From Nibrella viscosa (lineage in GTDB: Bacteria; Bacteroidota; Bacteroidia; Cytophagales; Spirosomataceae), in the NCBI RefSeq assembly GCF_039541875.1, contig NZ_BAABHB010000002.1, forward strand, positions 682,001 through 746,000: a DNA stretch of 64,000 nucleotides, given 5' to 3'. Both the position numbers and the translations under genes were made by a program. The notes under the pieces are model-generated. The model had not been told where the DNA came from, did not search any database, and saw only the letters and a program-made list of their open reading frames with translations. Positions 7,725-16,114 of this stretch are shown piece after piece. The first letter of the stretch is position 1, and the number at the start of each line of letters is the position of its first letter.

Positions 7725-9710
7725 ATGTGCCCTAAATCCAGCCTCTCTACCAGTTTGAAGCAGCTTCTTGTCTGGATGTGCCTGCTGCCGGCACCGGCGC
7801 TGCACGCGCAAACGACTACCGATAGGGGTTCTGCCCCCGACCGAATCAGCTATGTCTCTTTTCGGCCGGGCAACTGGGATCTTTACTATTTTGAAAAACC
7901 CGGCAGTTCTCCCCGCCGACTCACCAATCACCCGGACCTGGACTATGATGCCGCGATGTCGCCCGACGGCCGGTGGGTGGTGTACTGCGCCGAGCGACAC
8001 AGCAACCCGGACCTCTACGTGCTGGACCTGAAAAAAGGAGGGGAGCCCCGGAAGCTGATCGAAAGCCCAGCCATGGAAGACCAGCCCCAATTTTCGCCCG
8101 ACGGCAAAACCCTGGTGTTTGTCAGTTCGCACAGCGGCAATGCGGAGGTGTATACCATTCCGTTCAGGCCCGGCACCACCCAGTCGATGGATAAGGCTAC
8201 GAATCTGACCAACCATCCGGGCGGAGACTTCCGGCCCTCGTTCTCGTCCGATGGCCGGTACATTGCGTTCTCCACCGACCGGGATACGCCACCCACCGGC
8301 TGGGCGGCCGGTCGGCAACGCGTCGGCGAGATTTACCGGATGAACCGCGATGGCAGTAACCTCAGTCGACTGACAACGGCACCCGACTGGGATGGTTCGC
8401 CGGTGTGGTCGGCCGACGGAAAGACCATTTACTACTACGCCCGGCGGGAGGGCGAACAACGCATTTGGGCCATGAACGCCGACGGCAGTAACCAGCGGGC
8501 CATTTCGCCCAAGGGCTTGCCGGCCTTGTCGCCGGCTCCCATGAACAACGGCCGGGTTTTGTTTACCGTGAAAAAAGGGGGCCGGGAAACCCAAAACCGG
8601 GGTGACCGTTTTACCGGCAGTTGGCAACTGATGTCGATTCGGGAAGATGGTAGTGACCTGCGGGCCGAAAGCGACACCCTGCAGCATTATTGGTCTCCTG
8701 TTTTTCACCCTGGCACGGGAGCGATCATCTGTCATGGTACCGGTCCGGCCCAAAACGAACTGCCACCGTCACCGGCCGCCATCGTCGTAGGCAGTGGCCC
8801 TCTACTGGTACCCGGCTCCGAATTTCCGGCGAGGTTCGATCAGCGGACTGCCACCGTGTATCCCCTGCGTACGTTTACCAACATCATTCATCCGTTCCGA
8901 AATGAGGTGATTCACTCGGTAATGCCCGGACCTACCCTGATCAAAACCGATGTAGCGGGGGACCCGACGGACACGCTCCTGACGATAGAGCCGGAACAAA
9001 GCCCCTGGTTCAGTGCCGGCTGGTCGGCCAACGGCGAGTGGGTAGTGTACATGAAGGGACGGATGTTTGGTGGTCCCGAAACCGAAGCCGATGTCTGGAA
9101 AATGCGGCCCGATGGTACCGGCACGGTAAACCTGACCCCGAACTCACCCGGCAATGATGGTTTTCCGGGTATCTCGGCCGACGGCAGTCGGGTGGTATTC
9201 CGCAGTGGCCGGAGCGGGAACTACGACGTTTTTCTGATGAACGGCGACGGCTCCAGGCCAATCAATCTGACCAACCACCCCGACAAAGACGCTTTTCCGG
9301 CTATTGCCCCCGACGGCCAATCAGTGGTGTTCAGTTCCAACCGGGAAGGTGACCGGGACCCGGTGACAGGCGAACGTACCTACGAGCTTTACCACCTGCA
9401 CTTAAACCCTGATGGTATGCCGGGCACACTGAAGCGCCTGACGGACAGCCCCGGACAGGACGCGCACAGCCAGTTCTCACCCGATGGGCAGTGGATTGTG
9501 TTTGCCTCCGAGCGAGGGGGGATCAACGACGAGGAGCCGCTGGTGCAGGATATTCTGTTCTCCCCGCAGATGTACGGCGAAATCTGCGCCATGCGGCTCA
9601 GCGACGGCAAGGTAATCCGGCTCACGCATAACAAGTGGGAAGACGGCTTCCCCTGCTGGGTAGGACCGGTACAGCCGCCTGCTGGTCAGTCTACACTTGT
9701 TGAAAAGTAA
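7725..9710 (+). CDS. TolB-like PD40 beta-propeller protein, exported
   Basis: 661 residues with a signal peptide (LLVWMCLLPAPALHA-QTT). At least ten WD40-like PD40 repeats are visible, with the typical SPDGRWVVY / SPDGKTLVF / SADGSRVVF cores and preceding NLTNHPG/RLTNHPD strands, covering nearly the whole length. The family includes TolB-type scaffolds and the propellers of S9 peptidases, but no catalytic domain follows here. It lies 29 bp before the esterase gene and probably forms an operon with it. An interaction or periplasmic scaffold role is inferred. Confidence 0.8.
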   Translation: MCPKSSLSTSLKQLLVWMCLLPAPALHAQTTTDRGSAPDRISYVSFRPGNWDLYYFEKPGSSPRRLTNHPDLDYDAAMSPDGRWVVYCAERHSNPDLYVLDLKKGGEPRKLIESPAMEDQPQFSPDGKTLVFVSSHSGNAEVYTIPFRPGTTQSMDKATNLTNHPGGDFRPSFSSDGRYIAFSTDRDTPPTGWAAGRQRVGEIYRMNRDGSNLSRLTTAPDWDGSPVWSADGKTIYYYARREGEQRIWAMNADGSNQRAISPKGLPALSPAPMNNGRVLFTVKKGGRETQNRGDRFTGSWQLMSIREDGSDLRAESDTLQHYWSPVFHPGTGAIICHGTGPAQNELPPSPAAIVVGSGPLLVPGSEFPARFDQRTATVYPLRTFTNIIHPFRNEVIHSVMPGPTLIKTDVAGDPTDTLLTIEPEQSPWFSAGWSANGEWVVYMKGRMFGGPETEADVWKMRPDGTGTVNLTPNSPGNDGFPGISADGSRVVFRSGRSGNYDVFLMNGDGSRPINLTNHPDKDAFPAIAPDGQSVVFSSNREGDRDPVTGERTYELYHLHLNPDGMPGTLKRLTDSPGQDAHSQFSPDGQWIVFASERGGINDEEPLVQDILFSPQMYGEICAMRLSDGKVIRLTHNKWEDGFPCWVGPVQPPAGQSTLVEK

Positions 9711-9739
9711 CTCAACTAACAATTAGTGAATCATTAGCT

Positions 9740-10969
9740 ATGAAACCATCATTCCTTTTCCTCCTGCTAATCGCCTTCACCGCTCAGGCGCAAACTCCCT
9801 CCACCGGCATCACCATCGGGCATGTAGACACCCTCTACTCCAACATCCTGGGCGAGACTCGGAAACTGTGGGTATATGTGCCGAAGCAGGCCGAGGTGGG
9901 GAGGTACACCCTGGAGCGTTTTCCAGTAGTGTATCTGCTGGATGGGGAAGACCATTTCGATTACGTGAGGGCCATACTCCGGGAAATGAGTGAAGGCAGC
10001 GACCTGATCCCTCCCATGATTCTTGTCGGGATTGTTAATGCCGACCGAAACCGCGATTTCAGCCCCACATACTCAACCAGTGCCTGGTATGGCGATGCGC
10101 CACGGAGGTACCGAACAACTGGAGGGGCCGAAAACTTCACCCATTTTCTGAAAGAAGAACTAATCCCTTCGATAGAAAGCAGGTACCCGGTCGCTCCATA
10201 CCGAATGCTGATCGGCCATTCGCTTTCCGGTCTATATACAATCCATGCGTTACTACATCATACCGAACTTTTTGAGGCTTACCTGGCCATTGATCCTGGA
10301 CTACGCTGGGATAACCAATGGATGATTCAACAGGCAAAAAAGGTTTTTACGAGCAAAAGTTTTCAGGATAAAAAACTGTATCTGACCGTAGCCAACACTT
10401 ACAAAATGCCTATGGACAGCCTGCTCATTAGCCAGGATACTAATCGTGCCTCCGAATTTATCCGGGCCAACTTTCATTTTGCCAGCTTGTTGCAGTCGTC
10501 AACTCCCCAGGCTCTGAACTTTCAGACCCGTTATCATGAATCGGACTCACACGCTTCGGTGCCCCTTATCAGCATTTACGAAGGTTTAAGATTTATCTTC
10601 GACTACTATCATTTTCCAGCCCAATGGGGCCTCTACCTTGATCCTGACTACCAGCCCGACAGTGCCCTGATAGCACATTTCAACCACGTTTCTGAAAAAA
10701 TACATTACCTGGCACTACCTCCCGAATCAAGAGTGGACAGATTGGCCAGTGGCTTCATGACCATTGACCAGCCGCAAAAAGCCTTGGCCTGTTTCAGACT
10801 CAACATTAGAAATTACCCCACCAGCGCCCATGCGCATGAACGTCTGGGAGACTTTTATGCCGCTATGGGCGACAAGGCCAAAGCCAAAGAATACTACACC
10901 AAAGCGCTATCCATAAAATCACTACCTGACACGAGGAAAAAGCTGGACAGGCTGATGGCGGAGAAGTGA
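9740..10969 (+). CDS. Exported alpha/beta-hydrolase (esterase D/Fes-like) with TPR tail
   Basis: 409 residues. A signal peptide (MKPSFLFLLLIAFTAQA-QT) precedes an esterase fold of the enterochelin-esterase/COG2819 type: KLWVYVPK strand, YLLDGEDHF, and nucleophile motif IGHSLSGLY with Ser161. His271 in SDSHASVPLISIYEGL is the likely catalytic His. In the nucleophile loop the second Gly of GxSxG is Ser, as in some COG2819 proteins. The last 75 residues (ALACFRLNIRNYPTSAHAHERLGDFYAAMGDKAKAKEYY) form a TPR pair. The substrate is unknown. Confidence 0.85.
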   Translation: MKPSFLFLLLIAFTAQAQTPSTGITIGHVDTLYSNILGETRKLWVYVPKQAEVGRYTLERFPVVYLLDGEDHFDYVRAILREMSEGSDLIPPMILVGIVNADRNRDFSPTYSTSAWYGDAPRRYRTTGGAENFTHFLKEELIPSIESRYPVAPYRMLIGHSLSGLYTIHALLHHTELFEAYLAIDPGLRWDNQWMIQQAKKVFTSKSFQDKKLYLTVANTYKMPMDSLLISQDTNRASEFIRANFHFASLLQSSTPQALNFQTRYHESDSHASVPLISIYEGLRFIFDYYHFPAQWGLYLDPDYQPDSALIAHFNHVSEKIHYLALPPESRVDRLASGFMTIDQPQKALACFRLNIRNYPTSAHAHERLGDFYAAMGDKAKAKEYYTKALSIKSLPDTRKKLDRLMAEK

Positions 10970-11006
10970 AACATTCGGTAACCTCCTTTTTTAAAAACTA
11001 TCACGT

Positions 11007-12422
11007 ATGCAAAACCAACCTACCTCTGCTCCACATACCGAAGCACCATCCGGTGTGGCACCATCCAGTGCGGCACCATCCACTGCGGCACCGACTGTCG
11101 CTCCCGTTGCCCAGTCCGATCGTATTCTGCTGATTGATATTCTGCGGGGTGTGGCCTTGCTGGGCATTCTCCTCATGAATATCCCGACCTTTTCCATGCC
11201 GGATAATTTTATTGAGGCATTCACCCAAAATCCGGATAGTACCAACTTCTGGGTATTTACCGGAATTACCGTGTTGTTTGAAGGCAAAATGCGGGCGCTC
11301 TTCTCGTTTGTATTTGGGGTAGGAGTCTTGCTGTTTCTAGCCAAAAAAGAACAAACCAACCGGTCGGCTGTACGACTTTATTACCGGCGCATGGGCTGGC
11401 TCATCGTGTTTGGCCTGGTACACGCCTATCTGCTCCTGTGGTTTGGCGATATACTGTACGGCTACGGGGTCTGCGGCTTGCTGCTTTACCTGTTCCGGAA
11501 AGTGCGCCCCTTGTACCTGGCCCTGGGGGTACCTCTGATAGCCATAGTGGGCTTCGTGGGGAGTACTCTTTTTAACCAAAATATAGCCCAGAAGCATCTT
11601 GCCTATCTGGATGCCATCCGTGCCCAGCAGACAGGTGTCGTCCTGACGGCCTCACAAACACAGGCGCTGGCGGACTGGCGTGAGCTGGAAAAGACCATGC
11701 TGCCCAACCAGGAAGATGCCGCCCGAAACACCGCCCTGATGAAGGGAAGCTACAGCAGCGTGGCCAAACGGGTCCGTCCGCTTTCGTTTTTGTTCCAGAC
11801 TACCTACCTGCCCTTTCTGCTGCCGGACGTGCTGGCCCTAATGCTGCTGGGCATGGCCCTGTACAAGTGGGGCTTCCTGTCCGGTGCGTGGCCTACGCGC
11901 CGGTACCGGCTTACCATGCTGGTTGGGTACGGGCTGGGGCTGCCGCTGGTGTGTTTTAGTGTTTACTACGCCCTACAACATACCCCCACCCGCGAGGCCG
12001 CGCTGGCGTACAACGACACCCACCCCATTAGTTGGGTTAGCCTCATCTACCCGGTTCAGCGCATTCTGCTGGTGCTGGCGCATAGCAGCGCTATTATCCT
12101 GATTGTAAGGGCTGGCCTGCTTAAGGGCCTGACCCGGAGGCTGGCCGCAGTTGGGCAGATGGCCTTTACCAATTACATCATGCACACGCTTGTGTGTACG
12201 CTGTTCTTCTATGGCTATGGGCTCAACTACTTCGCCGAACTGCAATACTACCAGCTCTTTTACCTGGTAGGTGTCATCTGGATAGTGCAGCTATATCTGA
12301 GTCCGCTCTGGCTGAAATACTTCCGCTTTGGACCTCTGGAATGGCTCTGGCGCAGCCTCACCTACTGGAAGTGGCAACCCATGCAGCGGAACGCCCCGGT
12401 ACCGGCCCTGCCGGCGGTGTAA
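11007..12422 (+). CDS. DUF418 family membrane protein
   Basis: 471 residues. The family hallmarks are clear: RILLIDILRGVALLGILLMNI near the N-terminus, ITVLFEGKMRALFSFVFGVG, multiple membrane helices, FTNYIMHTL, and a C-terminal FRFGPLEWLWRSLTYW. The DUF418 proteins are polytopic and of uncertain function, with suggested roles in transport. An unusual proline/alanine-rich N-terminal tail (about 35 residues) is built from a 15-bp tandem repeat. The end of the gene has a decayed relative at 31042-31141. Confidence 0.9.
   Translation: MQNQPTSAPHTEAPSGVAPSSAAPSTAAPTVAPVAQSDRILLIDILRGVALLGILLMNIPTFSMPDNFIEAFTQNPDSTNFWVFTGITVLFEGKMRALFSFVFGVGVLLFLAKKEQTNRSAVRLYYRRMGWLIVFGLVHAYLLLWFGDILYGYGVCGLLLYLFRKVRPLYLALGVPLIAIVGFVGSTLFNQNIAQKHLAYLDAIRAQQTGVVLTASQTQALADWRELEKTMLPNQEDAARNTALMKGSYSSVAKRVRPLSFLFQTTYLPFLLPDVLALMLLGMALYKWGFLSGAWPTRRYRLTMLVGYGLGLPLVCFSVYYALQHTPTREAALAYNDTHPISWVSLIYPVQRILLVLAHSSAIILIVRAGLLKGLTRRLAAVGQMAFTNYIMHTLVCTLFFYGYGLNYFAELQYYQLFYLVGVIWIVQLYLSPLWLKYFRFGPLEWLWRSLTYWKWQPMQRNAPVPALPAV
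11043..11102 (+). repeat. 15-bp tandem repeat in the DUF418 N-terminus
   Basis: Units beginning GCACCATCC start at 11043, 11058 and 11073, and a degenerate fourth begins at 11088. Each encodes APS plus two variable small residues (roughly APSGV, APSSA, APSTA, APTVA). The repeat is in frame, so slippage would change the length of the cytoplasmic tail without breaking the protein. Confidence 0.8.
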
Positions 12423-12479
12423 TCAAAGCCATTAACAGAAAGCATAACCGTATTTCCGGAACTTGACCTGATAGTTGCT

Positions 12480-12575
12480 ATGAAAACCAATGATTTATAC
12501 GGTAGAGATGCTGGGAAAAGTTGTCTTCCAACGCTCATCAAAATAGCTAGCTCCTTAACCCTCCAAAAGAACTAA
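12480..12575 (+). CDS. Possible 31-residue leader ORF
   Basis: An ATG-initiated frame (MKTNDLYGRDAGKSCLPTLI...) ends with TAA two bases before the ATG of the M20 amidohydrolase. No family or signal is recognised, so expression is uncertain. The close spacing would allow translational coupling, or it could simply be a chance frame in the 155-bp gap after DUF418. Confidence 0.2.
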   Translation: MKTNDLYGRDAGKSCLPTLIKIASSLTLQKN

Positions 12576-12577
12576 CT

Positions 12578-13903
12578 ATGAAACACCTATTGTCCCTTTT
12601 TTTAAGGCTCCTCTCCCTGGCTGCGATCAGCACCCCGGTCCACGCCCAGCCGCTGAAAACCCGCCTGAACCAGCAGGCCGATGCTGTCGAAAGCAAGGTC
12701 ATCGCCTGGCGTCGTGATATCCATGAGCATCCCGAACTGGGCAACCGCGAGTTCCGCACCGCCGGGAAAGTGGCTACGCACCTGCGTTCTCTAGGTATTG
12801 AGGTGCAAACCAATGTCGCTCATACCGGCGTAGTGGGTCTGCTGAAAGGCGGTAAACCTGGCCCGGTGGTCGCCCTCCGGGCCGACATGGATGCTCTGCC
12901 CATTACCGAACGGACGGATGTGCCGTTTAAGTCCCGTGCCACCACTGAGTACAACGGGCAGACCACGGGGGTGATGCATGCCTGCGGTCACGACGCTCAT
13001 GTGGCTATTCTGATGGGCGTGGCCGAGGTACTGGCCGCCAACAAAAAAGACCTGAAAGGCACGGTCAAGTTCATTTTCCAACCGGCCGAAGAGGGGGCAC
13101 CGCCGGGAGAGGAGGGCGGAGCCAAACTGATGGTGCAGGAAGGGGTACTGGATAACCCCAAAGTCGATGCCATTTTCGGTTTGCATATGGCTGCAAGATC
13201 AGAGGTAGGCAGTATCGGGTATCGTTCTGGTGCCTTGCAGTCTGCTGCCGATATATATGCAATTAAAATAAAGGGGAAAGGATCACACGGAGCTTATCCC
13301 TGGCTGGGAGTTGATCCTGTGGTAACGGCGGCCCAGGTGTTGATGGGATTGCAGACCATCGTGAGCCGCAACATCAACCTGACCGATGCGCCGGCCGTGG
13401 TGACTGTGGGTGCCATTCAGGGAGGTAATCGGGTGAATATTATTCCGGAAGAAGCTACCCTAATCGGTAGTATCCGGACCTTCAGTCAGGAAGCGCAGCA
13501 ACTGGTCCACCGTCGGATTCAGGAGATTTCCACCCACATTGCCGAAAGTGCCGGGGCTAAGGCTGAAGTAAATATTGAAAATCTATGCCCAGCCACTTAC
13601 AACAATCCAGCGCTGACGGATCAGATGCTGCCGACACTGGAAGCGGTAGCGGGTAAGGAAAACGTGAAGCTTATTCCCCTTCGGACGGGTTCCGAAGACT
13701 TCTCGTTCTATCAGCAGCAGGTGCCAGGCTTATTCTTATTTCTGGGTGGCATGCCCAAAGCCCGCAAGCCGGAAGAGGTAGCCGCCCACCACACCGCAGA
13801 TTTCTATCTGGACGAAAGCGGCTTCCTGCTGGGCGTCAAAGCTCTCTGCCACCTGACGGTCGATTACCTGGAGCAGTGGAGGGGCGCGGCCGCCGGCCGG
13901 TGA
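12578..13903 (+). CDS. Exported M20 family amidohydrolase
   Basis: 441 residues. A signal peptide (LRLLSLAAISTPVHA-QP) precedes an M20D-type amidohydrolase: WRRDIHEHPELG, ALRADMDALPI, the metal-binding HACGHDAHVAILMG, PAEEGAPPGEEGGAKLM and the late GSEDFSFY...PGLFLFLGG. The dimerisation domain is present (GKGSHGAYPWLGVDPV). Family members hydrolyse N-acyl amino acids, hippurate-like conjugates or indole-3-acetyl amino acids; the signal peptide places this one in the periplasm. Length is normal. It lies 48 bp before the D-aminoacylase-like gene, supporting a shared role in acyl-amino-acid or peptide hydrolysis. Confidence 0.92.
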   Translation: MKHLLSLFLRLLSLAAISTPVHAQPLKTRLNQQADAVESKVIAWRRDIHEHPELGNREFRTAGKVATHLRSLGIEVQTNVAHTGVVGLLKGGKPGPVVALRADMDALPITERTDVPFKSRATTEYNGQTTGVMHACGHDAHVAILMGVAEVLAANKKDLKGTVKFIFQPAEEGAPPGEEGGAKLMVQEGVLDNPKVDAIFGLHMAARSEVGSIGYRSGALQSAADIYAIKIKGKGSHGAYPWLGVDPVVTAAQVLMGLQTIVSRNINLTDAPAVVTVGAIQGGNRVNIIPEEATLIGSIRTFSQEAQQLVHRRIQEISTHIAESAGAKAEVNIENLCPATYNNPALTDQMLPTLEAVAGKENVKLIPLRTGSEDFSFYQQQVPGLFLFLGGMPKARKPEEVAAHHTADFYLDESGFLLGVKALCHLTVDYLEQWRGAAAGR

Positions 13904-13951
13904 TGTGACCTGCCTATTGTACTACACCCATTAATCTTATCCTCTACACGT

Positions 13952-15643
13952 ATGAACCGCATCCTGCTACTCCTGCTCTGCCTGGCTCAGACCCTTACCG
14001 GCATTGGTCAGACGGAACCGACTGGAACAGCCTCCTACGACATCCTGATTCGAAATGGTCTTATTTACGACGGCTCCGGTCGGAAACCCTACAAAGGAGA
14101 TATCGCCCTGCGGGGCGACCATATTGTGGCTTTGGGGAGGCTGGCGAATGTGAAGGCTGCCGTTGTAGTAGATGCCAAAGGCATGGCAGTTGCGCCCGGA
14201 TTTATAAATGTGCTTTCTCATGCCCCTCGCTCGCTCTTACAGGATGGCCGTTCATTAAGTGACCTCAAGCAGGGGGTTACTACAGAGATTTTTGGGGAGT
14301 CTTCTTACGGACCGGTTAAAACGGACGTTGCCAGACAACGGATATCGTCATTAAACGTGTCGGTGGACTGGACCATGCTCTATGAGTTTTTGTTGAAGCT
14401 GGAGCAAAAAGGCATCAGCCCAAATGTTGCTGCTTACGTGTCGGCCGGTTTTGTCCGGACCAATGTACTGGGTGAGGAAGCTATAAAACCCACTCCTGAT
14501 CAACTGGCACAGATGCAGGCTCTTGTCCGGGAGGAGATGGAGGGCGGTGCCCTGGGTGTAACTACCGCCCTGATTTATCCGCCCGCTACTTTTGCCGATC
14601 GGGATGAACTGGTGGCGTTGTGCCGAGAGGCCGCCCGCTACGGAGGGCGTTATATTGTCCACATCCGGAGCGAAGGCGACCGTTTGGAAGACGGGATTGA
14701 GGAGTTGATCCAGATTGAGAAGTTGGCCAGATTACCCGTCGAGTTGTATCATTTTAAGGCTGCCGGGCAGCGCAACTGGCCTAAAATGGATCAGGCTATC
14801 GCCCGAATCAATGAAGCTCGCCGACAGGGCCAAGCTGTTTCAGTAAATATGTATACATATACGGCGGGGGCGACAGGATTAACGTCATGTTTACCACCTT
14901 ACCTCTTCAACGGCGGTTTTATGGCCGGATGGAAGCGGCTGCAGAACCCCGAAGAGCGCCGTAAAATAGCCGAAGAGGTGCGCCAGCCTACCAACGATTG
15001 GGAAAATTTTTACGCGCTGACTGGTTCACCGGAAAATATTGTGCTGGTCGGTTTCAATACGGACTCCCTAAAAAAGTATATCGGCAAGACCTTAGGACAA
15101 GTTGCCGCTATTCAGGGAAAAGATCCTATCGAAACGGTCATGGATCTGATTGTGGAGGACAAAAGCCGCGTCGAAACCATCTATCACCTTATGTCGGAAG
15201 AGAATGTCAGAAAAGGAATTCGTCAGCCCTGGGTAACCTTTGGGTCAGATGCCATGTCCATGGCGGCAGAAAACAAAGATTTTGGAGTTCCTCATCCCCG
15301 GGCTTTCGGCACCTTCGCCCGGCTGCTGGGCAAGTACGTGCGGGATGAAAAAGTAATTACGATGGAGGAAGCGATTCGCCGGCTTACCAGCCTGCCTGCT
15401 GCCCAGCATAAGCTGACCAACCGGGGCTTGCTCAAATCAGGCTATTTCGCCGATATTGTCATCTTTGATCCTGCCACCATTGTCGATAAAGCGACCTATG
15501 AGAATCCCTTCCAGTATGCCGTAGGTGTGGAGCATGTGTTTATAAACGGTAGACAGGTTTTGAAAAGCGGAGAACACACCGGCGTGTTTCCGGGTCGGGC
15601 GCTTTGGGGACCCGGGCGGAAGGAGTCCACAATAAATCGGTAG
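13952..15643 (+). CDS. Exported N-acyl-D-amino-acid deacylase-like amidohydrolase
   Basis: 563 residues with a signal peptide (MNRILLLLLCLAQTLTGIGQ). Layout matches COG3653 D-aminoacylases: small beta domain DILIRNGLIYDGSGRKPYKG, TIM barrel, and a C-terminal return to the beta domain (FADIVIFDPATI, GVEHVFINGRQVLKSG). Metal-site His candidates occur in YIVHIRSEGD and VELYHFKAAG, and the catalytic Asp in TFGSDAMSM. The usual HxH after APGF is replaced by FINVLSHAP (first His is Leu), and the usual GNC Cys position reads GES. Some Cytophagales members share this pattern, so it may be a subfamily with altered metal binding. Confidence 0.85.
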   Translation: MNRILLLLLCLAQTLTGIGQTEPTGTASYDILIRNGLIYDGSGRKPYKGDIALRGDHIVALGRLANVKAAVVVDAKGMAVAPGFINVLSHAPRSLLQDGRSLSDLKQGVTTEIFGESSYGPVKTDVARQRISSLNVSVDWTMLYEFLLKLEQKGISPNVAAYVSAGFVRTNVLGEEAIKPTPDQLAQMQALVREEMEGGALGVTTALIYPPATFADRDELVALCREAARYGGRYIVHIRSEGDRLEDGIEELIQIEKLARLPVELYHFKAAGQRNWPKMDQAIARINEARRQGQAVSVNMYTYTAGATGLTSCLPPYLFNGGFMAGWKRLQNPEERRKIAEEVRQPTNDWENFYALTGSPENIVLVGFNTDSLKKYIGKTLGQVAAIQGKDPIETVMDLIVEDKSRVETIYHLMSEENVRKGIRQPWVTFGSDAMSMAAENKDFGVPHPRAFGTFARLLGKYVRDEKVITMEEAIRRLTSLPAAQHKLTNRGLLKSGYFADIVIFDPATIVDKATYENPFQYAVGVEHVFINGRQVLKSGEHTGVFPGRALWGPGRKESTINR

Positions 15644-15672
15644 CGAATCACTAATAGAGACCTCTAACCATT

Positions 15673-15948
15673 ATGAAGGTACTATTCCTAATCTCTTACC
15701 TCTTTGTAGTACTACTGGTTTTAGCTCAGGGATTGCCCCCTGCCGAACCCCGTGCCCGCGACCTGGGTATTCCTTTCCGGGTGAAACCCTGTCTGTATAA
15801 TGCCACCCAGCCAGGCAGCAAACACATTGGCGACCAACTGCCGCTGCTGTCGCAGAAGAAACTACGAACCGCCTGGCTCGACAAAGCCGAGGTGCTTCAG
15901 CATCTGGAAAAGCGGGAGATAATGCCGCTGCCGGTAGCGAAGCGGTGA
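15673..15948 (+). CDS. Short exported protein, possibly a DmpA/S58 peptidase remnant
   Basis: 91 residues: signal-like MKVLFLISYLFVVLLVLAQG, then PRARDLGIPF, a near match to the conserved start of DmpA/P1 (S58) aminopeptidases. Those normally continue with a TPGPLNAITDV-like segment, but here it reads RVKPCLYNATQPGSKHIG and the remaining 300 residues of the enzyme are absent. It may be a truncated, decaying S58 gene or a small protein that resembles it by chance. It sits 29 bp after the D-aminoacylase gene. Confidence 0.45.
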   Translation: MKVLFLISYLFVVLLVLAQGLPPAEPRARDLGIPFRVKPCLYNATQPGSKHIGDQLPLLSQKKLRTAWLDKAEVLQHLEKREIMPLPVAKR

Positions 15949-16114
15949 GGTGATAGCTCTATCAATAACAGATCTGTTCTACAACGGCTCCGGTAGTACC
16001 TATGTTGCAATGCTTCAACGGCTTGATTCAATCGCACCTGAATAAGTTTCTATCCGGAAACAGTCGTTTCAAGGTGAATTTTGAGATCAACAACTGACAA
16101 TACTCAGAATAAAC

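Noticed and set aside
7650..8753. A 367-codon frame on the minus strand opposite the PD40 protein gene
   Set aside because: The repetitive PD40 coding sequence keeps the opposite frame open. No motif, signal or start context supports it.
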